Shown: positions 18,431 to 27,501, counted from the stretch's first letter. The stretch is DNA of 38,110 nt from Oceanisphaera psychrotolerans (GCF_001870485.1 NZ_MDKE01000026.1:1-38110), one strand, 5' to 3'. The notes: generated from the letters alone by a model not told the origin. Numbers and translations are program-made.

Positions 18431-19618
18431 ATGCATAACCATGTCCCTAATTTCTCTATCGAGGAATACCAGCAGCGCCTGGCCAAAGTGCGTGCCGCCA
18501 TGGACCGGCACGAAATCCAGACCCTGATCGTGCATGATCCGTCCAATATCGCCTGGATAACCGGCTATGACGGCTGGTCCTTCTACACCCCTCAGGTGGT
18601 GGTGGTCGGCATGAGCGGCGAGCCCATCTGGTACGGCCGACAGATGGATTCTAACGGCGCCAAACGGACAGTCTATCTGCAGGAAGAGAATATTACCTGG
18701 TACCCGGATCATTATGTGATGAACCCGCCGCTGCATGCCATGGAATATCTGGCCAACCAGATCCTCAAGCCCCGCGACTGGGCCTACGGCAACATCGGCA
18801 TCGAGATGGATAACTACTACTTCAGCCCTACCGCCTATCTGGCGTTGCTGGAAAACCTGCCCGATGCCAAACTGGTGGACGCCACCGCACTGGTCAACTG
18901 GTGTCGGGCGGTCAAGTCCGAGACGGAACTCAGATACATGCGTATCGCCGCACGTATCGTGGAAAACATGCATCAGGCCGCCTTCGACATGATCGAGCCC
19001 GGTCTGCCCAAGAACCGGCTGGTGGCCGAAATATACCGGGTCGCGATGGAAGGGCATGATGGCCATTACGGCGATTATCCGGCCATCGTGCCCATGCTGC
19101 CCTCCGGCAAGGACGCCTCTGCGCCGCACCTGACCTGGGACGAGCGCCCCTTCAACAATAACGAAGGCACCTTCTTCGAAATTGCCGGCTGCCACCGGCG
19201 CTATCATTGCCCCATGTCGCGCACCATCTATCTGGGACAGCCCAGCGATGAGTTCCTGCGCGCCGAAGAGGCCCTCAACATGGGATTGGAAGCGGGCCTG
19301 GCTGCCGCCAAACCCGGCAACCGCTGCGCCGATATTGCCGACGCCCTCAACTCCACCCTGGCGGAGTTCGGCTTCGACCGGGAAGGCGCCCGCTGTGGCT
19401 ACCCCATCGGGTTGAGCTATCCGCCGGACTGGGGCGAGCGCACCATGAGCCTGCGTAATACCGATCAGACCATACTGGAACCGGGCATGACCTTCCACTT
19501 CATGCCGGGGCTATGGCTGGATAACTGGGGCATGGAAACCACCGAAAGTATCGTAATCACCGAGAGCGGCGTAGAAACCCTGTGCAACTATCCGCGCCAA
19601 CTGTTTGTGAAGAGGTAA
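18431..19618 (+). CDS. doeA: Ectoine hydrolase DoeA (EutD)
   Basis: Opens the ectoine ring to N-acetyl-2,4-diaminobutyrate. It is a two-domain creatinase/aminopeptidase P-like protein (M24 fold): N-terminal domain about 1-160, pita-bread domain about 165-395. At the place where metallopeptidases carry their first two metal-binding aspartates the sequence reads FFEIAGCHRRYHCPMSRT, with Glu250 and Pro261 instead. This fits the reported metal-free ectoine hydrolases, in which a glutamate forms a covalent intermediate. 395 residues. First gene of the plus-strand operon, 5 bases before doeB. A creatinase or Xaa-Pro peptidase role is unlikely given the neighbours. Confidence 0.93.
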   Translation: MHNHVPNFSIEEYQQRLAKVRAAMDRHEIQTLIVHDPSNIAWITGYDGWSFYTPQVVVVGMSGEPIWYGRQMDSNGAKRTVYLQEENITWYPDHYVMNPPLHAMEYLANQILKPRDWAYGNIGIEMDNYYFSPTAYLALLENLPDAKLVDATALVNWCRAVKSETELRYMRIAARIVENMHQAAFDMIEPGLPKNRLVAEIYRVAMEGHDGHYGDYPAIVPMLPSGKDASAPHLTWDERPFNNNEGTFFEIAGCHRRYHCPMSRTIYLGQPSDEFLRAEEALNMGLEAGLAAAKPGNRCADIADALNSTLAEFGFDREGARCGYPIGLSYPPDWGERTMSLRNTDQTILEPGMTFHFMPGLWLDNWGMETTESIVITESGVETLCNYPRQLFVKR

Positions 19619-19623
19619 CAGAC

Positions 19624-20625
19624 ATGCAGGAAACCACCATCTCCGCCACGCTGGACTTTGAGCAGGACGGCAAGCAGCATGGCTTTCTGAAGCTACCCTA
19701 CTCCAGCGATCATTCCGCCTGGGGCTGCATCATGATCCCGGTAACGGTCGTGAAAAACGGCACCGGCCCTACCGCCCTGCTGACCGGTGGCAACCATGGA
19801 GACGAGTACGAGGGCATCACCGCCCTGCTCAAGCTGGCCAACAATCTGGAACCGGAGCAGATACAGGGCAGGGTGATCATCATCCCGGCGATGAATTACC
19901 CGGCCGTACAAAATGGCAGCCGTACGTCCCCCATCGATCAGGGCAACATGAACCGCAGTTTCCCCGGCCACCCGGCGGGCAGCATGACCGAGCGTATCGC
20001 CGACTATTTCAGCCGCTATCTGGTGCCGTTGTGCGACTACGCCCTCGACATTCACTCCGGTGGCAGAACCCTGGACTTCATTCCCTTTTCCGCCGCTCAC
20101 CGGCTGCCGAACCCGGGCCAGGAAGCCGCCTGCATCGAAGGCGCCAGGCTGTTCGGTACCCCCAACGTGGTGGTGATGTTCGAACTGGACACCGCCTCCC
20201 TGTACGACACCGCGGTGGAATCCCAGGGCAAGGTATTCGTCACCACCGAACTGTGTGGCGGCGGCACCAGCACTCCCGAGAGCATCGCCCTGGCCGATCG
20301 GGGGGTACATAATTTCCTGCTGTTCGCCGGCATTACCCGAGGCGATTATCAGTTGCCCGACACCCCGCCACGGCTACTGGATATGCCCGACGGTTCCTGC
20401 TATATGATGAGTGAGCACAAGGGCCTGCTGGAACTGTGCGTCTCGCTCGGCGATGAACTGAAAAAAGGGGATCTGGTGGCCCGCATTCACACGCTGGAAC
20501 GCACCGGGCAACCACCGGTAGAATACCGCGCCAGGCGAGATGGGATCCTGGCCGGCCGACGTCATCCGGCGCTGGTGGATATCGGTGACACCTTCGCGGT
20601 ACTGGCCATCGAAATGAATGCGTAA
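19624..20625 (+). CDS. doeB: N-alpha-acetyl-diaminobutyrate deacetylase DoeB (EutE)
   Basis: Zinc-dependent deacetylase of the succinylglutamate desuccinylase/aspartoacylase family; releases acetate from N-alpha-acetyl-L-2,4-diaminobutyrate made by DoeA. Metal ligands: His58 and Glu61 in GGNHGDEYEG and His144 in DIHSGG. The substrate-binding segment NMNRSFPG is at 108-115. The start is ATG 19624 (333 residues), with AGAGG 8 bases upstream and 5 bases after doeA; a frame open to 19582 lies inside doeA. A probable terminator follows at 20731. Confidence 0.93.
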   Translation: MQETTISATLDFEQDGKQHGFLKLPYSSDHSAWGCIMIPVTVVKNGTGPTALLTGGNHGDEYEGITALLKLANNLEPEQIQGRVIIIPAMNYPAVQNGSRTSPIDQGNMNRSFPGHPAGSMTERIADYFSRYLVPLCDYALDIHSGGRTLDFIPFSAAHRLPNPGQEAACIEGARLFGTPNVVVMFELDTASLYDTAVESQGKVFVTTELCGGGTSTPESIALADRGVHNFLLFAGITRGDYQLPDTPPRLLDMPDGSCYMMSEHKGLLELCVSLGDELKKGDLVARIHTLERTGQPPVEYRARRDGILAGRRHPALVDIGDTFAVLAIEMNA

Positions 20626-20730
20626 AGTAAGGCGAGCCACCTCACACACCGCGGTGGCGTTGCCCCTCCGGCCGGGGATCTGGTACGGTAATGACCATCA
20701 TAAGAACAAGATAACTATTTGATTTAAAAT

Positions 20731-20758
20731 GGCTACTGGTGACAACTGGTAGCCTTTT
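20731..20758 (+). terminator. Intrinsic terminator after doeB
   Basis: GGCTACTGGT (20731-20740), a GACA loop and ACTGGTAGCC (20745-20754) form a 10-base stem with two G-U pairs, followed by TTTT. It lies about 105 bases after doeB and 47 bases before doeX, so doeAB and doeX onward may be separate transcripts or partly attenuated. Confidence 0.7.
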
Positions 20759-20804
20759 GCATTCCGAATTCATCACTTTCACCATAATCAGGCAGGTGGC
20801 AAGC

Positions 20805-21284
20805 ATGCGACTGGATCGCTACGACATCAAAATTCTGCATATCCTGCACCAGCAGGGACGCATCACCAAATCCGGCCTGGCCGAGGCCATCAGCCTCTCG
20901 ATCAGTCCCTGCTGGGAACGGGTAAAACGGCTGGAAGATGCGGGTATCATCCAGGGCTACGGCGCCCGCATCAATAGCGAAATTCTGTTCAGGCGCTCGC
21001 CGGTACTGGTTGAAGTCAGCCTCAAGCAGCACAGCGCCGAGGCCTTTCACCGTTTCGAGCAGGCCATGCTCCGCTGCGAGGAAGTCGTGGACTGCTACGC
21101 CACCGGCGGCGGCGTGGATTATATTCTGCGGGTCATGTGCGACGGCATCGATCAGTACCAGCGACTGATCGACAGCTGGCTGGAGTCGGAGCTCGGCATC
21201 GAGCGCTACTTTACCTATATCGTCACCAAGACCATCAAGCAGCAAGTATCCAAACTGGAATTCTCCCCCTCCGTCCTGGCATAA
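20805..21284 (+). CDS. doeX: Lrp/AsnC-family regulator DoeX
   Basis: Feast/famine-type regulator found inside ectoine-degradation clusters (DoeX/AsnC). The N-terminal helix-turn-helix begins MRLDRYDIKILHILHQQGR and runs to about residue 60; the RAM ligand-binding domain fills 70-150. The start is ATG 20805 (159 residues), with AGGTGG upstream; an ATG at 20739 would add 22 residues, part of them inside the terminator stem, and is unlikely. It probably senses a catabolic amino acid intermediate and controls the doe genes on either side. Confidence 0.92.
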   Translation: MRLDRYDIKILHILHQQGRITKSGLAEAISLSISPCWERVKRLEDAGIIQGYGARINSEILFRRSPVLVEVSLKQHSAEAFHRFEQAMLRCEEVVDCYATGGGVDYILRVMCDGIDQYQRLIDSWLESELGIERYFTYIVTKTIKQQVSKLEFSPSVLA

Positions 21285-21469
21285 CCGGGAGCGGCGATGA
21301 AGCTACCCGGCCACTCGCCCTCCCCCAGAAAAAAACCGTTTTTTTCACCCCTGTTATAAGAAAGATCACGCCATTAAAAACGTGGCAACAAAAAGTATCT
21401 CCCCGCCCGCCCCTCTAGAATGACCTCATAGCAACAACCCGTACTCACACAATGCAACTGGTGGTGTTT

Positions 21470-22987
21470 ATGAGCCTTTCCCTCAAACCAATATCCGACA
21501 GCAAAGTCACCGAAGCCATCATGCCTTACCTCAAGGATCCCCGGCTGGTACGCGAGCTGGCTTACGTCAACGGAAAATGGGTCAATGGCAACAGCGATGT
21601 CGCCGTGCTCAATCCGGCCACCGATGACATCATCGGCCACTGCACCCAGCTGCAGCCACTGCAGATCAGTCATGCCATCGATGTCGCCGATCAGGCCTTT
21701 CCGGCCTGGCGTGCCCTGATGGCCGACGAGCGGGCTGCTATCCTGATGCGCTGGCACGATCTGATCCTGGAACACAAGGAAGACCTGGCCATCCTGATGG
21801 TGCTGGAGCAGGGCAAGTCACTGAGTGACGCCCGCGGCGAAGTCGATTACGGCGCCTCCTTCATCCGCTGGTTTGCGGAAGAAGGCCGCCGCGCCTACGG
21901 CGAAACCATTCCCAGCCATATCCCCAACGCCCAGCTGGCCACCCTGCGCGAACCCATCGGGGTCGCGGCGCTAATCACGCCCTGGAACTTCCCCAGTGCG
22001 ATGATCACCCGCAAGGCCGCCGCGGCTCTCGCCATCGGCTGTACCGTGCTGGTCAAGCCGGCCAACGAGACCCCGTTCTCGGCCCTGGCGCTGGCCGAGC
22101 TGGCCGAGCGGGCCGGCTTCCCGGCCGGCGTCTACAACGTGATCACCGGCGATGGTGCCGAAGTCTGCAGCGTATTGTGCCAGTCCGACAAGGTAAAAGC
22201 CCTGTCCTTCACCGGCTCGACCCGGGTCGGCAAGCTGCTGCTGGAACAGGCCGCCGCCACCGTCAAGAAATGCTCCATGGAGCTGGGTGGCAACGCGCCC
22301 TTTATCGTCCTGCCCGACATGGACATAGCGGCGGCCGCCAGGGCGGCGGTGGATGCCAAATTCCAGACCGCCGGGCAAGACTGCCTGGCCGCCAACCGCA
22401 TCTTCGTGCCGCGTGCCAGGTACGAGGCTTTCCTCGAGGCCTTCGCCGCCGAGATGGCCAGCATCAAGGTCGGCAACGGTTTCGATGACGGCGTCACCAT
22501 GGGCCCGCTGATCTTCCGTCAGGCGGTGAGCAAGGCCCAAGAAATCGTCGACGACGCCATCGCCAAAGGCGCCCGGCTGATTGCCGGCGACCAGAGCCAG
22601 GCGCCTGGTCCCAATTTCTTCATGCCCACCCTGCTGGCCGACGTGACGCCGCAGATGAAGGTGTTCCGCGAGGAAAATTTCTGTCCGGTGGCCGGGGTGC
22701 TGCCCTATGACAGCATCGATGAGCTGATCCCCCAGGCCAACGATACCGAGTACGGTCTCGCCGCCTATGTCTACGGCCACGATATTCGTCATATCTGGCA
22801 GCTGATGCGCGGCCTGGAGTTCGGCATGGTGTCGGTCAACTCGGTGAAAATGACCGGCCACGGCATCCCCTTCGGCGGCGTCAAGCAGTCGGGACTGGGC
22901 CGGGAAGGTAGCCGCCACGGTTTCGACGAATACAGCCAGATCAAATATTACTGCCTGGGTGCCATGCCCACTGTCAGCGGTAGCTGA
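21470..22987 (+). CDS. doeC: Aspartate-semialdehyde dehydrogenase DoeC (SSADH-like)
   Basis: NAD(P)-dependent aldehyde dehydrogenase closest to GabD-type succinate-semialdehyde dehydrogenases. In ectoine degradation DoeC oxidises L-aspartate semialdehyde to aspartate. ALDH motifs: TPWNFPSAM near 170, cofactor Lys196 (VLVKPA), SFTGSTRVG, general-base Glu271 in ELGG and nucleophile Cys305 in AGQDCLAANR. The ATG at 21470 gives 505 residues. GabD homologues begin near LKDPRL, so ATG 21521 (488 residues) is a good alternative; neither has a strong ribosome site. doeD follows after 56 bases. Confidence 0.9.
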   Translation: MSLSLKPISDSKVTEAIMPYLKDPRLVRELAYVNGKWVNGNSDVAVLNPATDDIIGHCTQLQPLQISHAIDVADQAFPAWRALMADERAAILMRWHDLILEHKEDLAILMVLEQGKSLSDARGEVDYGASFIRWFAEEGRRAYGETIPSHIPNAQLATLREPIGVAALITPWNFPSAMITRKAAAALAIGCTVLVKPANETPFSALALAELAERAGFPAGVYNVITGDGAEVCSVLCQSDKVKALSFTGSTRVGKLLLEQAAATVKKCSMELGGNAPFIVLPDMDIAAAARAAVDAKFQTAGQDCLAANRIFVPRARYEAFLEAFAAEMASIKVGNGFDDGVTMGPLIFRQAVSKAQEIVDDAIAKGARLIAGDQSQAPGPNFFMPTLLADVTPQMKVFREENFCPVAGVLPYDSIDELIPQANDTEYGLAAYVYGHDIRHIWQLMRGLEFGMVSVNSVKMTGHGIPFGGVKQSGLGREGSRHGFDEYSQIKYYCLGAMPTVSGS

Positions 22988-23043
22988 GCCCGGGCCGAAC
23001 AAACATCACAGCAACTGATCGCATTAATGCAGGAGTAACGACC

Positions 23044-24450
23044 ATGACCATCGATACCAGAAAATTGCTCGAAATAGACCGCAATACCGTATTCCATGCC
23101 TCAACCCACCTCAAGCAATATGCCAATGGGGACATCGGCGGCCGCATCATCACCGGCGCCCAGGGTATTCGTATCCAGGATTCCGAAGGCGTGGAGCTGG
23201 TGGATGCCTTCGCCGGCCTGTATTGCGTGAACATCGGCTATGGTCGCACCGAAATGGCCGAAGCCATCTACGAACAGGCCAAGAAGCTGGCCTACTACCA
23301 CACCTATGTGGGCCACACCAACGAGGCGCTGATCGAGCTGTCCGACCGCATCATCAAGATGGCCCCCGCCGGCATGAGCAAGGTGTACTACGGCATGTCC
23401 GGCAGTGATGCCAACGAAACCCAGCTCAAGCTGGTGTGGTACTACAACAATGCCCGTGGCCTGCCCCAGAAGAAAAAGGTGATCTCACGGGATCGCGGCT
23501 ACCACGGTTCCAGCATCGCCTCCGGCTCCATGACCGGCCTGCCGCTGTTCCATGCCCATTTCGACCTGCCGCTGGAGCGCATCAAGCACACCATAGCGCC
23601 GGTTTACTACCGTCGTGAAGACGACAACATGAGCGAGCTGGAATTCTCCAAATACTGCGCCGCCAAGCTGGAAGAGATGATCCTGGCCGAAGGTCCGGAT
23701 ACGGTCGCCGCCATGATCGGTGAGCCGGTACTGGGCACCGGTGGCATAGTGCCGCCACCCGAGGGCTACTGGGCCGAGATCCGCAAGGTACTGGACAAGT
23801 ACGACATCCTGCTGATCGCCGACGAAGTGGTCTGTGGCTTCGGTCGCCTGGGTTCCGACTTCGGCTCCATCCACTACGACATGAAGCCGGATCTGATCAC
23901 CGTGGCCAAGGGCCTGACCTCCGCCTACCAGCCGCTGTCCGGCGTGATCGTGGGCGAGAAGGTGTGGAGCGTGCTGGAGCAGGGTACCGATCAGTGGGGC
24001 GCCATCGGTCATGGCTACACCTACTCGGGTCACCCCATCGGCGCCGCCTCTGCCCTGTGCAATCTGGACATCATCGCGCGCGAGAACCTGGTGGGTAATG
24101 CCCGTGACACCGGCGCCTATCTGCAGCAGCGCATGCGTGAAAGCTTTGCCGATCACCCGCTGGTGGGCGAGAGCCGCGGTGTGGGCCTGCTGCACGCCCT
24201 GGAGTTCTCCAGCAACAAGGCCAAACGCGAGCACTTCGATCCCAACCTCAAGGTGGGTCCGCAAATCGCCGCCGCCTGTCTGGAGCAGGGCCTGATCGCC
24301 CGCGCCATGCCCCACGGCGACATCCTGGGCTTTGCCCCGCCGCTGGTGGTCACCCGCAATGAAGTGGACGATATCGTAGAGCGGACCGTCCGGGCCGTGA
24401 ACAAGGTCACCGACAAGCTGATCAGCAGCGGCGACTGGAACGCCAAATAA
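23044..24450 (+). CDS. doeD: Diaminobutyrate transaminase DoeD
   Basis: Class III PLP aminotransferase; converts L-2,4-diaminobutyrate to L-aspartate semialdehyde in ectoine breakdown. Features: GSDANETQLKL (120-130), IADEVVCGFGR (258-268, with cofactor-binding Asp260) and PLP Lys289 in ITVAKGLTSAYQPLSG. 468 residues. Start ATG 23044 with AGGAG 8 bases upstream. The class III fold alone would also fit omega-transaminases of putrescine or beta-alanine; the cluster decides. A strong terminator follows at 24505. Confidence 0.9.
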   Translation: MTIDTRKLLEIDRNTVFHASTHLKQYANGDIGGRIITGAQGIRIQDSEGVELVDAFAGLYCVNIGYGRTEMAEAIYEQAKKLAYYHTYVGHTNEALIELSDRIIKMAPAGMSKVYYGMSGSDANETQLKLVWYYNNARGLPQKKKVISRDRGYHGSSIASGSMTGLPLFHAHFDLPLERIKHTIAPVYYRREDDNMSELEFSKYCAAKLEEMILAEGPDTVAAMIGEPVLGTGGIVPPPEGYWAEIRKVLDKYDILLIADEVVCGFGRLGSDFGSIHYDMKPDLITVAKGLTSAYQPLSGVIVGEKVWSVLEQGTDQWGAIGHGYTYSGHPIGAASALCNLDIIARENLVGNARDTGAYLQQRMRESFADHPLVGESRGVGLLHALEFSSNKAKREHFDPNLKVGPQIAAACLEQGLIARAMPHGDILGFAPPLVVTRNEVDDIVERTVRAVNKVTDKLISSGDWNAK

Positions 24451-24504
24451 GGCGAAGCCTGTCGCTCCGGTGACAATATTGCAATAAAAAATCGCAATAA
24501 ACAG

Positions 24505-24531
24505 GCCAGGATCGCATCGATCCTGGCTTTT
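24505..24531 (+). terminator. Intrinsic terminator after doeD
   Basis: GCCAGGATCG (24505-24514), a CAT loop and CGATCCTGGC (24518-24527) form a perfect 10-base stem followed by TTTT. It separates the Doe genes from eutB, which starts 32 bases later, so the eutBCA module may depend on read-through or its own promoter. Confidence 0.8.
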
Positions 24532-24563
24532 GCGGTAACAGCACACCAAGAAAGAGGCAAAGG

Positions 24564-25555
24564 ATGCCAGCAACCCATTCCACCCCCGATCTTCACCAGG
24601 TTTATCTGGCCCGGCAGGCACTGCTGGGCCAGGTGGTCCGTACTCCCCTGGTTCGCTCCGAATCCCTGTCCCGTCGCTTCGAATGCGAAGCCTGGCTCAA
24701 ACTGGAAACCCTGCAACCCATCGGTGCCTTCAAGCTGCGCGGTGCCACCTTTGCCATGAGCAGGCTGACGCCAGAGCAGCGCCAAGCTGGCGTGGTCACC
24801 TGCTCCACCGGCAACCACGGTCGGGCCATCGCCTATGCCGGCAAAAAGCTCGGTGTTAACACCATTATCTGCATGTCCCGGCTGGTGCCGCCCAACAAGG
24901 TCGATGCCATCAGGGCGCTGGGTGCAGAGGTGCGCATTATCGGCGATTCCCAGGATCAGGCCGAAGTCGAGGCCCTGCGGCTGGTCGAGGAGCAGGGCAT
25001 GACCTATCTGCCGCCCTTCGATCACCCGGATATTATTGCCGGCCAGGGCACCATAGGCCTGGAAATTCTGGAAGATCTGCCGGATGTAGACACCATCTTT
25101 GCCGGCTTGTCCGGTGGCGGCCTGGCCGGTGGCATCGGCATCGCCGTCAAGGGCGTCAACCCTGTCGTCGAACTGATTGGCGTGTCCATGGACCGGGGCG
25201 CGGCCATGGTCGAAAGCCTCAAGGCCGGCAAGCCGGTACAGGTGACCGAGCACGAGCCTTCGCCGACAGCCTGGGCGGCGGCATAGGACTGCACAATCGA
25301 TACAGTTTCGAGGTGTTGCGTCGGGTGATGGATCAATCCTATCTGGTGGACGAAGCCGCCATTGCCCGCGCCATGGTGCATTTTGTCGAGCAGGAAAAGA
25401 TGCTGGTGGAAGGCGCGGCCGTGGTCGGCGTGGCCGCCATCGAGCAGCACCGGCTGGATGTGCGCGGCAAGAAGGTGGTGTTTGTGGTCAGCGGCCACAA
25501 TGTGGCGCTGGAAACCTTCGACAAGGCGCGTGCGCTGGCGGCGAAGGCACGCTGA
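24564..25555 (+). pseudogene. eutB: Hydroxyectoine utilization dehydratase EutB, frameshifted
   Basis: Fold-type II PLP enzyme of the threonine dehydratase family, required with EutA and EutC to turn hydroxyectoine into ectoine. Part 1 (24564-25286) carries PLP Lys57 in PIGAFKLRG, the STGNHGRA loop (81-88) and the glycine loop LSGGGLAGG. It leaves frame near 25257-25263, right after EHEPS. The other frame continues with ADSLGGGIGLHNRYSFEVL to the stop at 25555. Restoring one base (or four, giving PSLADSLGGG) yields about 330 residues, the family length. Both halves are well conserved, so the lesion is recent or a sequence error. The start has AAAGG next to the ATG and AAGAGG further up. Confidence 0.88.
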
Positions 25556-25643
25556 CAGGACAGAATGTGAGGCGCAGGCCAGCCGCCGCCCCCGTATCCG
25601 GCTTCCGGCCCTGGCCTGCCCAATTCAGCTTTGGAGCAGTACC

Positions 25644-26588
25644 ATGAAGATATACAACAGAGAGCAGATCACCGCCGTCACCGGCCTGACAGAAGATGCC
25701 CTGGCAGCGGTCGAGGCCGGCTTCGCCGCCCTGGGCCGAGGCGAGGTCACCATGCCGCCGGTGCTGAGCATGAACATCAGCGAGAGCAACGGCGAGGTGG
25801 ACGTCAAGACCGCCCATATCCGCGGCAAGGACAGGTTTGCCATCAAGATCAGCCCCGGCTTCTTCGACAACCCCAAGCTGGGCCTGCCCAGCCTCAATGG
25901 CCTGATGGTCCTGTTTTCGGCAAAAACCGGCATGGTGGACTCGGTGCTGTTCGACGAGGGTTATCTCACCGATATCCGTACCGCTCTGGCCGGTGCCATC
26001 GCCGCCAGGCACCTGTCCCGGGAGGATAGCAGATCCGTTGCCGTGATCGGCGCCGGCCTGCAGGCCGAACTGCAGGTCGCCGCCCTCGGGCTGGTTCGCC
26101 CCATCCGGGAAGTGCATGTGTTTGCCCGCAACGCCGACAGGATGGAAGCCTATCAGGAGCTGATGGAGCAGAAATACGGCCTGCCGGTCACCATGCACCC
26201 GAGCGCGGCGTCGGCCTGTGCGCAGGCCGATATCGTGGTGACCACCACCCCGGCGTCCAGCCCGGTACTGCACTGGCAGGACCTGCGTCCCGGCACCCAT
26301 GTCACCGCAATGGGCTCGGACAACAGCCACAAGCAGGAACTGGAACCGGCAATACTGGCCAACGCCGATGTCCTGGTGGTTGACCGACGCAGCCAGTCGG
26401 AAACCATCGGCGAACTGCATCACTTCCCCGGTGACTTTACCGGGCCGGTACTGGAGCTGGGCACCCTGATTGCCGAACATATGCAACCCCGCACCAGCCC
26501 GGCGCAGATCACCGTCTGCGATCTGAGCGGCACCGGGGTACAGGATACCGCCATCGCCGACTACACCGCCGCCCGCCTGGCAGGCTAA
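25644..26588 (+). CDS. eutC: Ectoine utilization protein EutC
   Basis: Member of the ornithine cyclodeaminase/mu-crystallin family, an NAD(P)-binding protein. EutC acts with EutA and EutB in hydroxyectoine-to-ectoine conversion; the exact chemistry is not settled. Features: DRFAIKISPGF (63-73, with the family Lys), the YLTDIRTALAGAIAARHL segment (107-124) and the dinucleotide motif VIGAGLQAELQ (134-144). 314 residues. The start is ATG 25644, with TTGGAG upstream; the frame is open far upstream but that part overlaps eutB and is not family-like. An ornithine cyclodeaminase role is possible in isolation but not favoured here. Confidence 0.9.
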   Translation: MKIYNREQITAVTGLTEDALAAVEAGFAALGRGEVTMPPVLSMNISESNGEVDVKTAHIRGKDRFAIKISPGFFDNPKLGLPSLNGLMVLFSAKTGMVDSVLFDEGYLTDIRTALAGAIAARHLSREDSRSVAVIGAGLQAELQVAALGLVRPIREVHVFARNADRMEAYQELMEQKYGLPVTMHPSAASACAQADIVVTTTPASSPVLHWQDLRPGTHVTAMGSDNSHKQELEPAILANADVLVVDRRSQSETIGELHHFPGDFTGPVLELGTLIAEHMQPRTSPAQITVCDLSGTGVQDTAIADYTAARLAG

Positions 26589-26665
26589 GCGGCATGGGTC
26601 GGGAATAAAAAAACAGCATTAACGGATGGCCGATCCTGTTCGGCCGTGATTGCGCAAGGATACGC

Positions 26666-27475
26666 ATGATGAACCACCCCCACGACCTTTTTGCCACCCT
26701 GGAACAGGCCTGCCCCTTTACCACGGCACCACGCCAGGCTTCGATCCGTATCGGCCTGGTGCAACTGGCCACCGATTACACCCTGGAAAACGACTGGCAC
26801 CGGCTGGCTGGTCCGGGCGTAGAGATCTACAGCACCCGCATGCCCTATGACAGCGTGATGACCCCCGACTCGCTCAGGGCGACCGGCGACCATATTGCCG
26901 GTGCCGCCGAGCTGGTGGCACCGGGGTTGCCACTGGATGTGATGGCCTTCGGCTGTACTGCCGCCAGCATGCTGATCGGCGATGAAGGCGTGGCCGAGCG
27001 ACTGACCCGAACCCGTCCGGGAATTCCTGCCACCAACCCCTGGCTTGCCAGTATTACGGCCCTGCGCCATCTGGGCGTTCGCCGGCTGGCGGTGCTGACA
27101 CCCTATAATACCGGGGTGAACCGGCCCCTGTACCGGATGCTGCAACAGGCCGGTTTCGAGGTGGTTGCCTTCGGTGCCTTCGGCCTGACGCTGGACACCG
27201 ACATTCCCGCCATCCATACCGACTCCATCATCGAGGCAACCGCCAGACTGCTGGCTGACGGCCAGGCCGAGGGCGTCTTTTTCTCCTGCACCAACCTGCG
27301 TGCGGCCAGGGTACTGGAGCAACTGGAACAACGCTTCGGCCTGCCCATGGTTTCTTCCAATCAGGCCCTACTCTGGCATGCGCTGCAGCTGGCCGGTCAG
27401 CAACCAGACATTGCCGGGGCCGGTCGGCTGCTGCGCCCCGGCCCGCATTCCCAAAAAACGCGCCACCAGGCTTGA
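26666..27475 (+). CDS. eutA: Ectoine utilization protein EutA
   Basis: Asp/Glu racemase-superfamily protein of the maleate isomerase/arylmalonate decarboxylase group. It carries the two-cysteine active-site pattern: Cys97 in AFGCTAAS and Cys208 in FFSCTNLR. EutA belongs with EutB and EutC in the hydroxyectoine branch. 269 residues, normal. AAGGA lies 5 bases before ATG 26666. It is the last gene of the plus-strand cluster, order eutB-eutC-eutA, and ends at a hairpin shared with the convergent symporter gene. Confidence 0.88.
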   Translation: MMNHPHDLFATLEQACPFTTAPRQASIRIGLVQLATDYTLENDWHRLAGPGVEIYSTRMPYDSVMTPDSLRATGDHIAGAAELVAPGLPLDVMAFGCTAASMLIGDEGVAERLTRTRPGIPATNPWLASITALRHLGVRRLAVLTPYNTGVNRPLYRMLQQAGFEVVAFGAFGLTLDTDIPAIHTDSIIEATARLLADGQAEGVFFSCTNLRAARVLEQLEQRFGLPMVSSNQALLWHALQLAGQQPDIAGAGRLLRPGPHSQKTRHQA

Positions 27476-27501
27476 GCGGGCGACGAGTGATATCCTGCCC
27501 T

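Noticed and set aside
21285-21469. Promoter or Lrp-box for doeC in the 185-base gap after doeX
   Set aside because: TGTTATAAG at about 21350 looks like an extended -10, but no convincing -35 or repeated operator could be defined by eye.
21971-24621. Long minus-strand frames opposite doeC and doeD
   Set aside because: Typical of GC-rich coding DNA read backwards; no ribosome sites or families recognised.
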